A stretch of DNA of 64,000 nt from Bacteroidales bacterium (GTDB lineage Bacteria; Bacteroidota; Bacteroidia; Bacteroidales; UBA932), in assembly GCA_017412645.1 (NCBI GenBank), contig JAFPWX010000013.1, positions 1 through 64,000 on the forward strand, given 5' to 3'. The position numbers and the translations under genes were made by a program. Positions 26,437 through 36,957 of this stretch are shown one piece after another (positions within the stretch are counted from its first letter, which is position 1; every line of letters starts with the position of its first letter). The notes beneath the pieces are model-generated. The model worked only from the letters and a program-made list of their open reading frames with translations, did no database searches and was not told the DNA's origin.

Positions 26437-29400
26437 TAGTTCTCCGTGATAATGAGATTCTTGATTTCCCAGGTACCGGCGCGGCCGTCGTCCTGAGTAA
26501 CGGTGACGGGATAACCGGTATTGGTGTGAGTGTAACTGGTTGTCAAACGCTGTCTCCCGTCTATCGCAGTCACGTCACGATACACCCGGTAGCCGGTATT
26601 GGTGGTCGTGGTTTCATTACCATTCGCAGTGGTGAAATAGAGCGGGACGAAATGATCCGGATGGCTCGTGCACTCGAAAGCGATACGGAAGTTGGACACC
26701 AGATAATCTGACGGAATCTCGGCCTGGGCCTTGATGTAGATCCAGTTGGTTCCCGGAGGATAGTTGATGTTCACCGGATCGCTCCAGGTGTTGCCGCCAT
26801 CCTTACTGAAGAGAAGGTGGGCGTCGGACCTCATGTTGGCGCGGGCATCGGTATTCGCCGGATCGGAGAAGTAGTTACCTGCGTGATAGAAGGTAAGCGT
26901 AGCCCCTGCCGAGCAGGAAAGGTCGATGTCCTTGGAAGATATCTTGGCATAACCGGCAAAGCGACGGTTGTGATAGTCGACCTCCCACTTGGATTCTGAC
27001 ACGTTCCAGAGGCTGTCGGGCTCATCTATAGCACCCCATGCCGACTGTGCGACACCATAGGACAGGCCGGTTCCCGGGTTGTAATACGGATACCACATAT
27101 GCCTGTAGCACCTACCGTCGGTGAACCAGGTGTACTTGATAAAGTCTGCAGTGCGATCGGTGCCGCTCTGCCAAGTTTCACCGGTAGTAATCTTCTCCTG
27201 CACGATGTAGTAATCTCCCATGTTGTTTTCGAGGAAGGTTTCCTCATGGTGGATGGTGCCGGATGCCGCCGTGCCCGTCACAACCTGGATTTCATAGTGG
27301 ACCGACTGGGTGGCGGAGTCATAGTCTCCGGTGGCCGGAGCCGTAACGGAATAAGTGATGAGCACATAGCCGGCTGAAACGCCATGCACGGTACCGTCAG
27401 CGTCGACGGTTGCGACGCCCGTATTGGCGGAAGTGTATGTTGCCGTAGGCGAGCCGGAGTATCCGTCTGCCACGGTGTATGTTCCCTCGGTCTTAACAGT
27501 CTGGCCGGTCTTGACCACAAACACAGGCTCGGTAGCCCATTCTACTGACAGGCCGCTGAGTTCCTTGTCGGTAACTGTTACCGTGTAGGAAACGGGATCC
27601 GCAGCCGTGTAGTTTCTGTAAGCGTCGGCCGATGCCGTAATCGTTGCAGATCCAACGCTCTTGGCCGTAACCTCGCCGTTCTCGTCTACCGTAGCGACCG
27701 CAGTGTTGGAAGAGGTGTAAACAATGGGGGCGCTGGCGTTGGACGTTGCCTTGTTGGTGGCTTTCTGTCCAACCTTCAACTGCATTCCGTAGTAGTTGAA
27801 GTACAGATTGCCGTCTTCGTAGACATTGGCGAACGTATCCCTGTTGGTGGAGTTGTTGGTGGCATCCACGGGATAGTAGAAGTCATTTTCGGGAGATGCT
27901 ACTACCCAGACCGTGGTCGCGCTTTCCGCCACCATGGTAAGGAAGTAACTGCGGAAGGTCTTGATACCGCTCACATCGGTGGGAGTGGAAGAATACTCTT
28001 CCCAGTTAATCGAGCGGCGGTAATAGTAGTTGTTCTTGGTCTGGCCGGGGATCAGGCTGGGGCCGTTCTCCACGGTGAGGGTTTCATTCGCACCGGGAGC
28101 GAGCGGCTTGGGATACATGGTGTTCTCTTCCTGCTCGATGTAGAAATACAGGGGGAAGCGGGCCACGGTAAGACCGGCCGGAACGTTGAAGTCCACCCAA
28201 ACTTCCGTACCTTTCACGGGATTCACGAAATCCTGTACATCCACGGAGAGGGAGAACGGCCTGCGGAGGGTGAGGTTCACCGTTCTGGTGAGGCCGCTGC
28301 CATTCTTGAATACGATGGGCTGCTTCCACACTTCGCCGGGCTGGAGTTTCTCGGGATCAGCGCAGGTGATGGTAACCTCGCGCCATTCACTGTATACTCC
28401 GCTGCCCACATTGGAACCGGCGATGGAAATCCTGTTGTTCGCGGATACAATGTTGTTTCCGCTTGTAGCGTCACGGATCTCGGCGGTAATGCTGTTATTG
28501 TCGTCCACGTTGAAGTTGGTACCGGTACCGCTCTTGACATACATCTTGAACGAGGTGCCGAAGGTGATCAGGATATCGGTCTGACTCACGTAAAGACGGC
28601 TGTCGTCGTTGGCGATATTGGTAAGCTCCTGGGCCATCGTGGACCCCTCGAAGTTGTTGAGGGCAATGCTGTTCACCGCATCATACACACTGTTGCTTCC
28701 CTTTCCGTTCACACCCGTGATATTGAGGGTGTAGCAGAAGTTGCGGAGGATATTATAATACTTTGTGTCTCCGGTTGTCTCGTCTACATAAACGAAGTCG
28801 GCCTTGTAATAATATGTATGGGTGCCGGTACCATCGGTGTAATCGCCTTTAAGTATGATGAACGGATTGGCATCTGGACGATACGAACACTCATACATGT
28901 AATCTGCTTCGGACGGATCTATCCATATATCGTTTTCCGACATGGTGTCCGAGCCGTTGGAAGAATAGTAGGAATCCCAGGCGTTATAACTAACTATGGG
29001 CGGCATGAAGCCGGTGTAATTATTGGATACAGTAAGCCAGGTGTAAGGATTATTGACGTTTGAAGCCGTATTATAATCCGCAAAACGGTTGAAGTTAAGT
29101 ATCACTTCGCCATTCTCGCCGGTATCGTAGTCTGCAGAATTCGGGTTGAAAGGAGCGATGGTGCCATACTCCTGCGTATTCATCACCTTGAAACTGCGAA
29201 TGACGAAATTTGTAACACCTTCATCAACTTTTACTTTCACTTTGGCGAAATTACGTATCATCTGTATCCCCTTCATATTGGTGGATCCGGTGATGGACGT
29301 ATATTTGCGTCGTCCCCAGTAAGCCAGGCCAGCATCTGTAGTTACCAGCGTGCGCACGAAAGTAGCCTCATCCATAAGATTCATCTCCATCGACTCGAAC

Positions 29401-29837
29401 TCGGGTACTGCTTTTGTCGTGGCTATGAACTGGATATAGCGGTCGCCTGAAGGAACACTGGAAAGACCTTCCACATGGAATAGCGTAAGGTAGTTCTCGG
29501 CTTCGGAACCACAGTTGAAGCCCGCATCTTCGGACGTGGGATGGGACTGGGTACCCGGCTTGGCCTTGATTATTTCATACAGGATATCACCTGCACTGAA
29601 CACGGCAAGATACAAGAACCTAACGGTAGGCATTTCCTCACCCATTTTTGCAGAACGGGTCGAAACCCAGTCTCCGCTATCCTGGGAGAAAGGAAGGACA
29701 AGGCTGCCGTCCAGAGATATCTTTCCGTCGGCATTCTTTGCGACTGACTTATCCTCAAGGAACTCCTCCCTTACGCAGGAAGGCGCAAGCAGGATAAGCG
29801 AGGCTAGTATGGCAAGGTATGCGGATATCTTTTTCAT
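26436..29837 (-). CDS. Large BIG2-domain lipoprotein of the fimbrial operon
   Basis: 1133 residues with a lipoprotein signal (ILLAPSC). Residues 30-400 resemble Mfa/Fim-type fimbrial proteins (NFAKVKVKVDEGVTNFVIRSFKVMN). Residues about 690-860 contain two BIG2 immunoglobulin-like repeats (ASAPIVYTSSNTAVATVDE; SPTATYTSANTGVATVDAD). The C-terminal 250 residues are a jellyroll-like domain with WSDPVNINYPPGTNWIYIKA. It is a candidate minor subunit or surface adhesin. Starts 6 bp after the DUF4906-like gene. Confidence 0.65.
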   Translation of the reverse strand: MKKISAYLAILASLILLAPSCVREEFLEDKSVAKNADGKISLDGSLVLPFSQDSGDWVSTRSAKMGEEMPTVRFLYLAVFSAGDILYEIIKAKPGTQSHPTSEDAGFNCGSEAENYLTLFHVEGLSSVPSGDRYIQFIATTKAVPEFESMEMNLMDEATFVRTLVTTDAGLAYWGRRKYTSITGSTNMKGIQMIRNFAKVKVKVDEGVTNFVIRSFKVMNTQEYGTIAPFNPNSADYDTGENGEVILNFNRFADYNTASNVNNPYTWLTVSNNYTGFMPPIVSYNAWDSYYSSNGSDTMSENDIWIDPSEADYMYECSYRPDANPFIILKGDYTDGTGTHTYYYKADFVYVDETTGDTKYYNILRNFCYTLNITGVNGKGSNSVYDAVNSIALNNFEGSTMAQELTNIANDDSRLYVSQTDILITFGTSFKMYVKSGTGTNFNVDDNNSITAEIRDATSGNNIVSANNRISIAGSNVGSGVYSEWREVTITCADPEKLQPGEVWKQPIVFKNGSGLTRTVNLTLRRPFSLSVDVQDFVNPVKGTEVWVDFNVPAGLTVARFPLYFYIEQEENTMYPKPLAPGANETLTVENGPSLIPGQTKNNYYYRRSINWEEYSSTPTDVSGIKTFRSYFLTMVAESATTVWVVASPENDFYYPVDATNNSTNRDTFANVYEDGNLYFNYYGMQLKVGQKATNKATSNASAPIVYTSSNTAVATVDENGEVTAKSVGSATITASADAYRNYTAADPVSYTVTVTDKELSGLSVEWATEPVFVVKTGQTVKTEGTYTVADGYSGSPTATYTSANTGVATVDADGTVHGVSAGYVLITYSVTAPATGDYDSATQSVHYEIQVVTGTAASGTIHHEETFLENNMGDYYIVQEKITTGETWQSGTDRTADFIKYTWFTDGRCYRHMWYPYYNPGTGLSYGVAQSAWGAIDEPDSLWNVSESKWEVDYHNRRFAGYAKISSKDIDLSCSAGATLTFYHAGNYFSDPANTDARANMRSDAHLLFSKDGGNTWSDPVNINYPPGTNWIYIKAQAEIPSDYLVSNFRIAFECTSHPDHFVPLYFTTANGNETTTTNTGYRVYRDVTAIDGRQRLTTSYTHTNTGYPVTVTQDDGRAGTWEIKNLIITEN

Positions 29838-29843
29838 AGGCTC

Positions 29844-32306
29844 TTATCGTATCAGTGTTGCGTTGCCCGAGGCGTCGTAATCATAGAGATGTCCGTTCGG
29901 ATGATACTGGTTGGTTGTGGAAGGATCTTCACCCCAGTACCAGAGATCGTATACATAACGGCAGGAACTGACGGTACTTGCCGATGCCGGGTTCGAGAAT
30001 GTAATGGCGGCATTGGCTGCGGCAGGAATTTCAACCAGCCTTCCGCTACCAGCCCAGTAATCAGTGTTAGTTGCATAAAGCACGGGTATCACACCCTCTT
30101 TCTGACGAGCGACTATGAAAGCTATCTCCGCCTCTGTCGGCAATCTCCAGCGCCCCGCAGGATAACCTGCTTCCTGATAGGTGGCTCCACGCTTGACAAT
30201 ATTCGGGAAAGTGAGGCTCTCGTTTGCGTTGAGTGCAGACGAAACCAGAAGCATGGGAGCTATGATACTCTGATCTTCCGCAACCTGGGTAGCAATCAAT
30301 ATGCTTCCGGGCTCTTCCCAGGATCCAGCGACTTCCGTTGGTGAATTGTTATGATAGACGTAGGCGTAGAAATTACTCTCGTTCGTCCAGGCATTGCCTC
30401 CGTTATAGACGTCTGAAGCGGGAACGCGGGGATCGCCGATACGGTAGTGTATCTCTTCGTTGTTCGCGGTGTAATAGTCGTTGCTGCTGTTGAAAGATGA
30501 CACCGTGATAAGCGTGGTATAGAAATTCCTGTCGATGGTATTGTTCAAATTGTTCACCGCTCCCAGAACAATACCATAGGTACCGCAGGTGTGACCGTTG
30601 ATGGTCGTAGTGCCGGCGGTCATACGGTTGTAAGAAGTGCTCCATAGAGTGTTACGACCGTTGTGATAGAAGGTTCCGCTGGCATTCTGTGTGTTATCCG
30701 TGTACCGATAGTTATTGGAATTCCATCCTGTACCGGGCGGGACCGAAGTCAGACGGGCGAACCAGCCGTTCACGAACACGTTCCCTGCACCCGTCTCCCT
30801 GATCAGCTGAATGGAAGGATTCTGTACCACCTGTACGTTCTGAGTGCAGCCATCCTCGTTCGTGATGACCGCATTGATCGTTACGGAGCTGTACACGTTG
30901 TCAAGCGAACGGTAGAATTTAACGTAGCCTGGATTCGACTTGTCCACGGTAATGCTACCCGCATTTGTCGAAATAGTCTGACTGTCTGCAGTGATTGTCC
31001 TGTTGACATTCTGGGTCTGAAGCGGGTTCGCGTTCGTGTTCACGTAGTATTGTATCGTGGTTATCTGGACAGAGGCGATGGGAGAACTGCTCACGTAGGT
31101 GAAATACACCGTCTCCTCATTGTTGATCACCTGCTCCGGATGGTCCATTACCAGATACTTGTAAGTAATGAGCTCTCCGGGGACAACACCCTGTCCGCCA
31201 CCGGAAGTACTCTCGTTCATCCATGGAAGAACCTCGTAGTTGCTTTCGGGTATGATTACTTTCTCTTCCTTATCAGCTCCACCAAGAGAATGGACGGCCA
31301 CAAAGGTGCGGTAATAATTGTTACGCTTGAAGTCCATGGTGGCAATGTTTGGACTAAGCTGGTATTTCTTCCATGTATAATCGGAGGACTCGGTACGCTT
31401 CCAGGCTATGCGGAACACCACAGAAGACGCATTGTCGCTAAGGTCACTCCAGGAGCATGGATAGGAATAGAAGGGTACGTGAGTGTATTTATAATCCTCA
31501 CGACCAGAAATCCTTTCCGACACTTCCAGGGAATCCACAAGTCTGGAAGAATAGTCGACATAATCGGCCGGCTGAACAATATAATCGCCATAAACTTTTC
31601 CTTTCTTTACGGCATTGCTCATACTTATGCCTACTCCGGCGCTCAACACCGGTTCCCAGGTATGGTTCTCCTCGTCCAGGAAAATTGCAGGGATAGCAAG
31701 GAAAAACTGAATCTTTGCGCAGGCGCGGGTAACCTTTATGCGACCCGAAGCGGTACGCACTCCTTCGCCATCCGTGACGAGTGTCACCGTGGAGGATTCA
31801 TCAGCACTCATCACAAAACTACCCTGTATCGTCTGGGCCGTGAAGTCGTTCTCCACCACCAGTTCCTTAAGGGCATCTATTGATGTGTCCGAGCCGTAAC
31901 TGAGCGGTGCATTGCATATCACGAATACCTGACAGGTACCGGAAACAGTGTTCCCGAACATATTGCGAGCATCGGTATCGGTAAAGAAGACACGCACCTT
32001 GTAGACAGTGCTGTCCGCCTCCGCAACGACAGAAGCGCCGCGGCCAAGGGCAGTGAACACTGCAGGTTCGTCGGTTCTGCCATCGGGATAGAAGAAGCAG
32101 TCCACGCTCTCCACAAGGTTCTCGTGATATACGTCCTCGCCACGAATCGAAGCCTTTGACGTAAGCGAAGGATGAAGCCCCCCGAGGGTAATCTCTATGC
32201 AATGGTCCGGAATTCCCTCCTGTGAAGGAAGGGACTCCCTTTTGCAACCAGTCCAGAAAAGGAGCGGAAGCAGCGGTATCAGAAAAAATTTGAATATGCT
32301 TTTCAT
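29844..32306 (-). CDS. DUF4906-like fimbrial lipoprotein, tip candidate
   Basis: 820 residues with a lipobox (FWTGCKRE). The N-terminal half is Mfa-like (SGRIKVTRACAKIQFFLAIPA; DFKRNNYYRTFVAVHSLG). A middle beta region of Thr/Asn/Ser repeats follows. The C-terminus has GRWRLPTEAEIAFIVARQKE and CRYVYDLWYWGEDP, resembling the Lcl/DUF1566-type module of some fimbrial tip proteins. The ATG at 32306 has an AAAGGAAC ribosome-binding site; an upstream ATG at 32330 would overlap the preceding gene. Likely a tip or adhesin subunit. Confidence 0.65.
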   Translation of the reverse strand: MKSIFKFFLIPLLPLLFWTGCKRESLPSQEGIPDHCIEITLGGLHPSLTSKASIRGEDVYHENLVESVDCFFYPDGRTDEPAVFTALGRGASVVAEADSTVYKVRVFFTDTDARNMFGNTVSGTCQVFVICNAPLSYGSDTSIDALKELVVENDFTAQTIQGSFVMSADESSTVTLVTDGEGVRTASGRIKVTRACAKIQFFLAIPAIFLDEENHTWEPVLSAGVGISMSNAVKKGKVYGDYIVQPADYVDYSSRLVDSLEVSERISGREDYKYTHVPFYSYPCSWSDLSDNASSVVFRIAWKRTESSDYTWKKYQLSPNIATMDFKRNNYYRTFVAVHSLGGADKEEKVIIPESNYEVLPWMNESTSGGGQGVVPGELITYKYLVMDHPEQVINNEETVYFTYVSSSPIASVQITTIQYYVNTNANPLQTQNVNRTITADSQTISTNAGSITVDKSNPGYVKFYRSLDNVYSSVTINAVITNEDGCTQNVQVVQNPSIQLIRETGAGNVFVNGWFARLTSVPPGTGWNSNNYRYTDNTQNASGTFYHNGRNTLWSTSYNRMTAGTTTINGHTCGTYGIVLGAVNNLNNTIDRNFYTTLITVSSFNSSNDYYTANNEEIHYRIGDPRVPASDVYNGGNAWTNESNFYAYVYHNNSPTEVAGSWEEPGSILIATQVAEDQSIIAPMLLVSSALNANESLTFPNIVKRGATYQEAGYPAGRWRLPTEAEIAFIVARQKEGVIPVLYATNTDYWAGSGRLVEIPAAANAAITFSNPASASTVSSCRYVYDLWYWGEDPSTTNQYHPNGHLYDYDASGNATLIR

Positions 32307-32319
32307 CGTTCCTTTCTTT

Positions 32320-34476
32320 TTAGTTAGCATTTTGAACTATAGTCCACTCGGTCACACCGGCCATATTCACTAAGTTAAGGGCGACGGTGGCGTCACCGGT
32401 AGCATCGATGTAGTAGATACGCAGTTTCGCACGGCCCGTTACGGAAGCGGAGCTGTCGATAGCCTTAACATAAATGTAGTTGGTAACGCTCGGGTCGATG
32501 GGATTACGAATAGAAGATACTCTCGTGACACCGTCGGATTCGTAGAGCCAGTTGCCGTTCTCATCCGTAAAGCCGAATGCGGAATCACCCACAAGAGAAG
32601 CTTGCCAGGAGGCATACTTGCCAGAGCCCAGTTTGAAATAGAACGTACCCATACGGTTATTGATGTAGACGTTTCCCGCGGCATCGGCATAGTCGATGGT
32701 TGAAGAATCGTATGTGAGGGCCTGGATAACATCGTTTATGTTAGCGTTGTAGTCGAAACTGTAGTCATTCAGTTCCCATGGCCGTGGAACCACATCCACA
32801 TCGAGTTTGTCGCCGGCGATAATAAGATTGATGGTATAGGCGCGCCCGCCAAGGAAGGAGGTGATTATCTCACCGTTCAAGGAAACACCTGCACCGTTGT
32901 TTGGATCGTCATCAAAGTCGATTGAGGAGGAGTTCGCTACAGTGTGTTCCTCATCTGATTCAACCCAATCCCCATATTCGTAACTGGGATTACCATAAGA
33001 GATGGCTCCGCTGTTCTCCACATAGTCGGAACTGGAGAAATTATGAGTATTGGAGAATCCGAAATTGCTTACGCTGGGAGTGCTCACGTAATTATAACCA
33101 TACCTGCTGTTATTGGTTACGGTCTTCCTCTCGGCATAGCTTGCAGTGGCGGTTATGGAACCCTGACGTATCTGCACTCTTGGCCTGTCTGCCGCGACCC
33201 AGGCATCGTACTGAGAGTTCATCACATGGTACTTGAGATTCAGCTTCACCCTGTCGGCAGCGTTGGCTGGGGTCTTTGGTATGGCGTAGAGGAAATACCC
33301 CGACATCATGTCGCGCGGCTCTTCCTGGATACCGCAGTACGACGCCACATCCGCCTCGATGGTGGCCGGAGCGTCGAAGCGCATACCGGGAGTGAGGGCA
33401 TTACCCGATACCGGCTCGAGCACATACTCGGGATTGGCACCGCTGAACGCCGTGACATCGGTCCATTCCGGAGTATAAGCCGAAGTATTATTAAGAAGCA
33501 GGGTCCCTCCTCTGTTAAATCCCTTGAAGGAAGCCGATTCAATCAGGTACTTCTTGCCGTCGTAAGTGTAGTAATTCTTTGCGTGCTCGGTCTGGTTGAG
33601 CCTTTCGGTTCTCGGAGTGGTCCGGGTCCTGGTAAAAGTACGGGTACACTCAAATTCGATGTAATACCTGTTTCCCTGTTGATATCGATTCACCTCTGTT
33701 ACACCGGAGTTCGTATATGACACGTTACCGTAAGAAGGAGAACCGTCGGTGTAAGTGGCATCGCCGTCATCGGGATCTCCGTTGGGTTCCGAACGCTTGA
33801 ACGTACGGCCGACTCCAGGCAGCGTGCCGCGGGCGGAGAAACTAATCTTTGCCGTGGCGTGACGGAAGTGGAAGTCCACTGTGCCTTCGGGGTCGTAATT
33901 GTCTTTCCGGACATCCCTGTGCGGGTTGCCGGCAGTATTGGTGCCCCAGAGGATGTCGCGCTGCTTGGAGAGTTCGCTTTCAGTGAGGCTTTGTGCCACG
34001 TAATCGTCGTACTTGATCGACGGCACCTTTCCGTTATATGAAACCAAGCTGTTCCATGTGTCCCACGGAGCGTAAGCGAAAAGGGAAAGATTGTCGCCGG
34101 TATAGGTGGGCCAGAACTCAGCTATGCCCTTGTTCTTCCAGGTATCGCTCTCATATGCGAAACGCCGGTTGTTCATCACGAGACCGAATTTGGTGTATGC
34201 AGAAGAATCCGTGGTAGCCGAATACTCCTCTTCTCCGGTGTAGAAGGCATACACACCGAAGCCATACTTCTTCAGAGAATCAGTATTCTCGATAGCCGTG
34301 ATGTCAGAAACGGCGCGGCTAATCGGTGCCCAATCCTCATTCATATAAGGAACGGCTAGCACTTGCACGTCGCTGGCTTTATATGCTACACGAACAGGCA
34401 CCGGGCCCTCCCTCCGGCAGGAGAGGGCTATCGCCGCCAATGCAGCAAACAGGATTATATGGCGTACAATCTTCAT
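32320..34476 (-). CDS. Fimbrillin-family lipoprotein (large)
   Basis: 718 residues, lipobox IALSCRRE. Fimbrillin signatures: FWPTYTGDNLSLFAYAPW, RDILWGTNTAGNPHRDV, GTVDFHFRHATAKISFSARG. In this class, type V pilins are made as lipoproteins, trimmed by an Arg/Lys protease at the surface and polymerised by strand exchange. Longer than its neighbours because of a Tyr/Asn/Ser-rich insert (about 230-560). Starts 10 bp after the next gene upstream. Confidence 0.75.
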   Translation of the reverse strand: MKIVRHIILFAALAAIALSCRREGPVPVRVAYKASDVQVLAVPYMNEDWAPISRAVSDITAIENTDSLKKYGFGVYAFYTGEEEYSATTDSSAYTKFGLVMNNRRFAYESDTWKNKGIAEFWPTYTGDNLSLFAYAPWDTWNSLVSYNGKVPSIKYDDYVAQSLTESELSKQRDILWGTNTAGNPHRDVRKDNYDPEGTVDFHFRHATAKISFSARGTLPGVGRTFKRSEPNGDPDDGDATYTDGSPSYGNVSYTNSGVTEVNRYQQGNRYYIEFECTRTFTRTRTTPRTERLNQTEHAKNYYTYDGKKYLIESASFKGFNRGGTLLLNNTSAYTPEWTDVTAFSGANPEYVLEPVSGNALTPGMRFDAPATIEADVASYCGIQEEPRDMMSGYFLYAIPKTPANAADRVKLNLKYHVMNSQYDAWVAADRPRVQIRQGSITATASYAERKTVTNNSRYGYNYVSTPSVSNFGFSNTHNFSSSDYVENSGAISYGNPSYEYGDWVESDEEHTVANSSSIDFDDDPNNGAGVSLNGEIITSFLGGRAYTINLIIAGDKLDVDVVPRPWELNDYSFDYNANINDVIQALTYDSSTIDYADAAGNVYINNRMGTFYFKLGSGKYASWQASLVGDSAFGFTDENGNWLYESDGVTRVSSIRNPIDPSVTNYIYVKAIDSSASVTGRAKLRIYYIDATGDATVALNLVNMAGVTEWTIVQNAN

Positions 34477-34486
34477 ACAATAAACG

Positions 34487-35764
34487 TTAATTATCCATTA
34501 TCACGTCTTCACCTGCATCGAGCCAGGGTTCTACATCGGCAGTGACCTTTATCTGCTTGAGGTCGAGGGTGATGTTGTAGGTATAAATCTTTCCGGCTTC
34601 CCAGCCATAAACGGTGTTGGTTGTAAGGGTTGCCTCGAGGGTGTTATTCTCGTAAGCATAGTATTCACCTCCAGTATTGCCATCCACTTCTCCTTTCCTG
34701 CGCTTCACGTCAAAGTTAACAACAATTTTTGCATCAACCTTGAATTCGTGAGGAATCATCAGGAGGAAATTATCCGCGTCCCAGGTTCCGGAGTCGTAAC
34801 AGACATTAGCGCGCACTCCGGAAGTGAGGTTAGGACGACGGTTCACCAGAGAGCCGACAGGCCATGTAGGAGTGACTGTGGTGCGGCCGGTAGCGGTGGT
34901 GCTGGAGAAGTCCGGCACCGGAATGCACTGGCCATAAACCGGCACGCCGCTGAAGAGGATATACTTGATATCCACGTCGAGCGAGTCGTTTCCTGCCTTG
35001 TCGAAGTTCACGCTCTTTATACGTACCTGGCTGAGGGCGTGGTGGAAGAAGAACTTCACCGTACCAGAATTGTCGGTAACGCTGGTCTCGGCACCGATGG
35101 TGAGGCCCTGGGTATGGTCGGTGTCCCAGAGGGCCTTGCTCTGCTCAAGGCAGAGGTCGGACACGCAGAAGTCGATCTGGTCCTCGGATTTTTCGGGCAC
35201 CACGTAGTAGAAGCCCACCATGCCTTCGCGTTTCGACTGTGTATCGAGAAATGGTTCCACGATTGTTTCGTCTGTTGCGCTTCCGCTGGTGTTGAGAGCA
35301 TTCCAGGGATAGTAGGCTATGAAGGAGATGCGATCGAGCGGGTTCTTGGGCCAGTAGCGGTCGTTGGCATAGGCGTAGGAATAGCTGCCGCCTTCGTCGG
35401 TGATGGTAACCTGCTCGTTGTAGAACAGGTTGGGGGCGTTGTACACGCCTACGCCGTGCTTCCAGGTGCCCTGACTGCCGTGGTCCTGAGGATGGAAGTA
35501 GCCGAACACGCCCATGGCGGTGCCGTCATTCAGATGCGCTTCACCGATGGACCCGCTGGTGCCACCAATGAAGTAGTCGGGATTGGCACGGGTGGGTGCT
35601 GTTACGGGGCCGGAATAGAGGGTGCGGCGGGCGTACCAGGAGAAGCTCACGGGATAATCAGACTCCTCGTATTTCGGGAAGCCGGAACCTTCGTACGTTT
35701 CCACCTTGAGGCACGATACGAGTGCCAAGGCTGCTGCGACGATTATGAGTATGCTCTTCTTCAT
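34487..35764 (-). CDS. Fimbrillin-family lipoprotein
   Basis: 425 residues, lipobox ALVSCLKV. Motifs: NDRYWPKNPLDRISFIAYYPWNA, then KFFFHHALSQVRIKSVNFDK, and a C-terminal GWEAGKIYTYNITLDLKQIKVTADVEPWLD. The last is the standard fimbrillin end that donates the polymerisation strand. Separated by 2 bp from the upstream fimbrillin gene. Confidence 0.85.
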   Translation of the reverse strand: MKKSILIIVAAALALVSCLKVETYEGSGFPKYEESDYPVSFSWYARRTLYSGPVTAPTRANPDYFIGGTSGSIGEAHLNDGTAMGVFGYFHPQDHGSQGTWKHGVGVYNAPNLFYNEQVTITDEGGSYSYAYANDRYWPKNPLDRISFIAYYPWNALNTSGSATDETIVEPFLDTQSKREGMVGFYYVVPEKSEDQIDFCVSDLCLEQSKALWDTDHTQGLTIGAETSVTDNSGTVKFFFHHALSQVRIKSVNFDKAGNDSLDVDIKYILFSGVPVYGQCIPVPDFSSTTATGRTTVTPTWPVGSLVNRRPNLTSGVRANVCYDSGTWDADNFLLMIPHEFKVDAKIVVNFDVKRRKGEVDGNTGGEYYAYENNTLEATLTTNTVYGWEAGKIYTYNITLDLKQIKVTADVEPWLDAGEDVIMDN

Positions 35765-35766
35765 GG

Positions 35767-36876
35767 CTATTCGGGTACTGATATATCACTTGCGCCCACG
35801 ATCCAGTCGTCCGCGGACACTATTACCTCTTCGAACTCTATACGGTCGAAGCCGGCGCGGATCTTATAAACGTAATGGTGGCCGGGCTCCCATGCAGTAA
35901 TCCCTGCAGGAGTCGTGCCATCAGCGAGGGTTGCTGCTCTGAGCAGCACGCTGCCGCTGTTACCAGCGAAAACAATGGGATCCGGATGGCCCGGGTCGGA
36001 CGACTCATAGGTGATGTCGTAGTTGATGGTAAGCGTCGCGGTGGACTCGAGCGTCTGCGGCATCATGATCATGGAGCAGATGGTGGAGCTGTTCACGGTG
36101 ACGTTACTCACGCTGAAGTCGTCCAGATCTGCCTGGTTGACCCAGGTGCGATTCTCAACATCGGTACATACGCCGCTCCAGTAGAGGTCGGTGACCTCCA
36201 TGGAGTTAATCACGGCTCCGGTACCTTCGATGATCTGGAATTCCACCCAGCTGAGGGCGTGGCGGAAGTTGAACTGAACGGTTCCCGGAGTGGGAGTGCA
36301 GTTCCAGTAGGTCTTGTTCTTGTTGGAGAAGCTGTCGAACAAAAGGTCGTACTGGTTGTCAGGATTCGACGGAACGGTGTACTTGGCGTACGGCAGACCG
36401 GCGGAACTCTTGGTGTATGCGGCGGTGCAGGCGGCGTTGGAGTAGAGCTTCAGCGCGCCGGTGTTGCCGGTATTGTAGATGCTGTAGGGGTAGTAGGCCC
36501 AGAAGGAGATGGTGTTCTCCTCGTTGGCGGGCCAGTAGCGCACCGAACTGTAGTTGTAGTCGCCCTCGAAGAATTCGACCTTCTGGTCGAACAAGAAGTT
36601 GGGGGTACGGCTGGCGCTCCATGTGGCCGGAGTGCCAGTGCCGACGGTACCCTCCTGGAAGTACGCGAACACGCCGAAGGTGCAGCTGTCGGGCAGAGAG
36701 GTTCCGGAGACGAAGCTACCGGCGTCGACCCTGCTGACGGGCCTCGGAGAGTAGCTGCTGAACGACAGCGGGATGTCCGAGAACGCGCGGCCTCCCATCT
36801 CCACCTTGGCGCAGGATGCCAGAAGCATCGCAGCCAGTGCGAGAATTGTTGCGGCGTATTTGGTACTTACTTTCAT
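35767..36876 (-). CDS. Fimbrillin-family lipoprotein
   Basis: 369 residues, lipobox MLLASCAKV. Motifs: SVRYWPANEENTISFWAYYPYSIYN, YDLLFDSF, VQFNFRHALSWVEFQII and C-terminal HHYVYKIRAGFDRIEFEEVIVSADDWI. Preceded by a 79-bp gap that contains one of two duplicated intergenic hairpins. Confidence 0.85.
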   Translation of the reverse strand: MKVSTKYAATILALAAMLLASCAKVEMGGRAFSDIPLSFSSYSPRPVSRVDAGSFVSGTSLPDSCTFGVFAYFQEGTVGTGTPATWSASRTPNFLFDQKVEFFEGDYNYSSVRYWPANEENTISFWAYYPYSIYNTGNTGALKLYSNAACTAAYTKSSAGLPYAKYTVPSNPDNQYDLLFDSFSNKNKTYWNCTPTPGTVQFNFRHALSWVEFQIIEGTGAVINSMEVTDLYWSGVCTDVENRTWVNQADLDDFSVSNVTVNSSTICSMIMMPQTLESTATLTINYDITYESSDPGHPDPIVFAGNSGSVLLRAATLADGTTPAGITAWEPGHHYVYKIRAGFDRIEFEEVIVSADDWIVGASDISVPE

Positions 36877-36892
36877 GTGTTTATCTTTTTCT

Positions 36893-36957
36893 GGGACCCC
36901 GACGGGCGGTCAGGCCCGCCGAGGCAAGTATGAATGGTTAGTTCATGGTGTGTGCTT
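36893..36957 (-). repeat. Duplicated intercistronic hairpin block, copy 1
   Basis: Shares GGACCCCG, CGGGCGGTCAGGCCCG and TGAATGGTTAGTTCATGGTG with the block at 38320-38386. CGGGC/GCCCG (36903-36918) forms a stem with a GGTCAG loop between the stop of one fimbrillin gene and the ATG of the next. No U-tract, so RNA processing or translation control is more likely than termination. Confidence 0.7.

Noticed and set aside
30663..31883. 406-codon frame antisense to the DUF4906-like gene
   Set aside because: No motif, no promoter, and the minus strand encodes an intact lipoprotein with typical fimbrial features.
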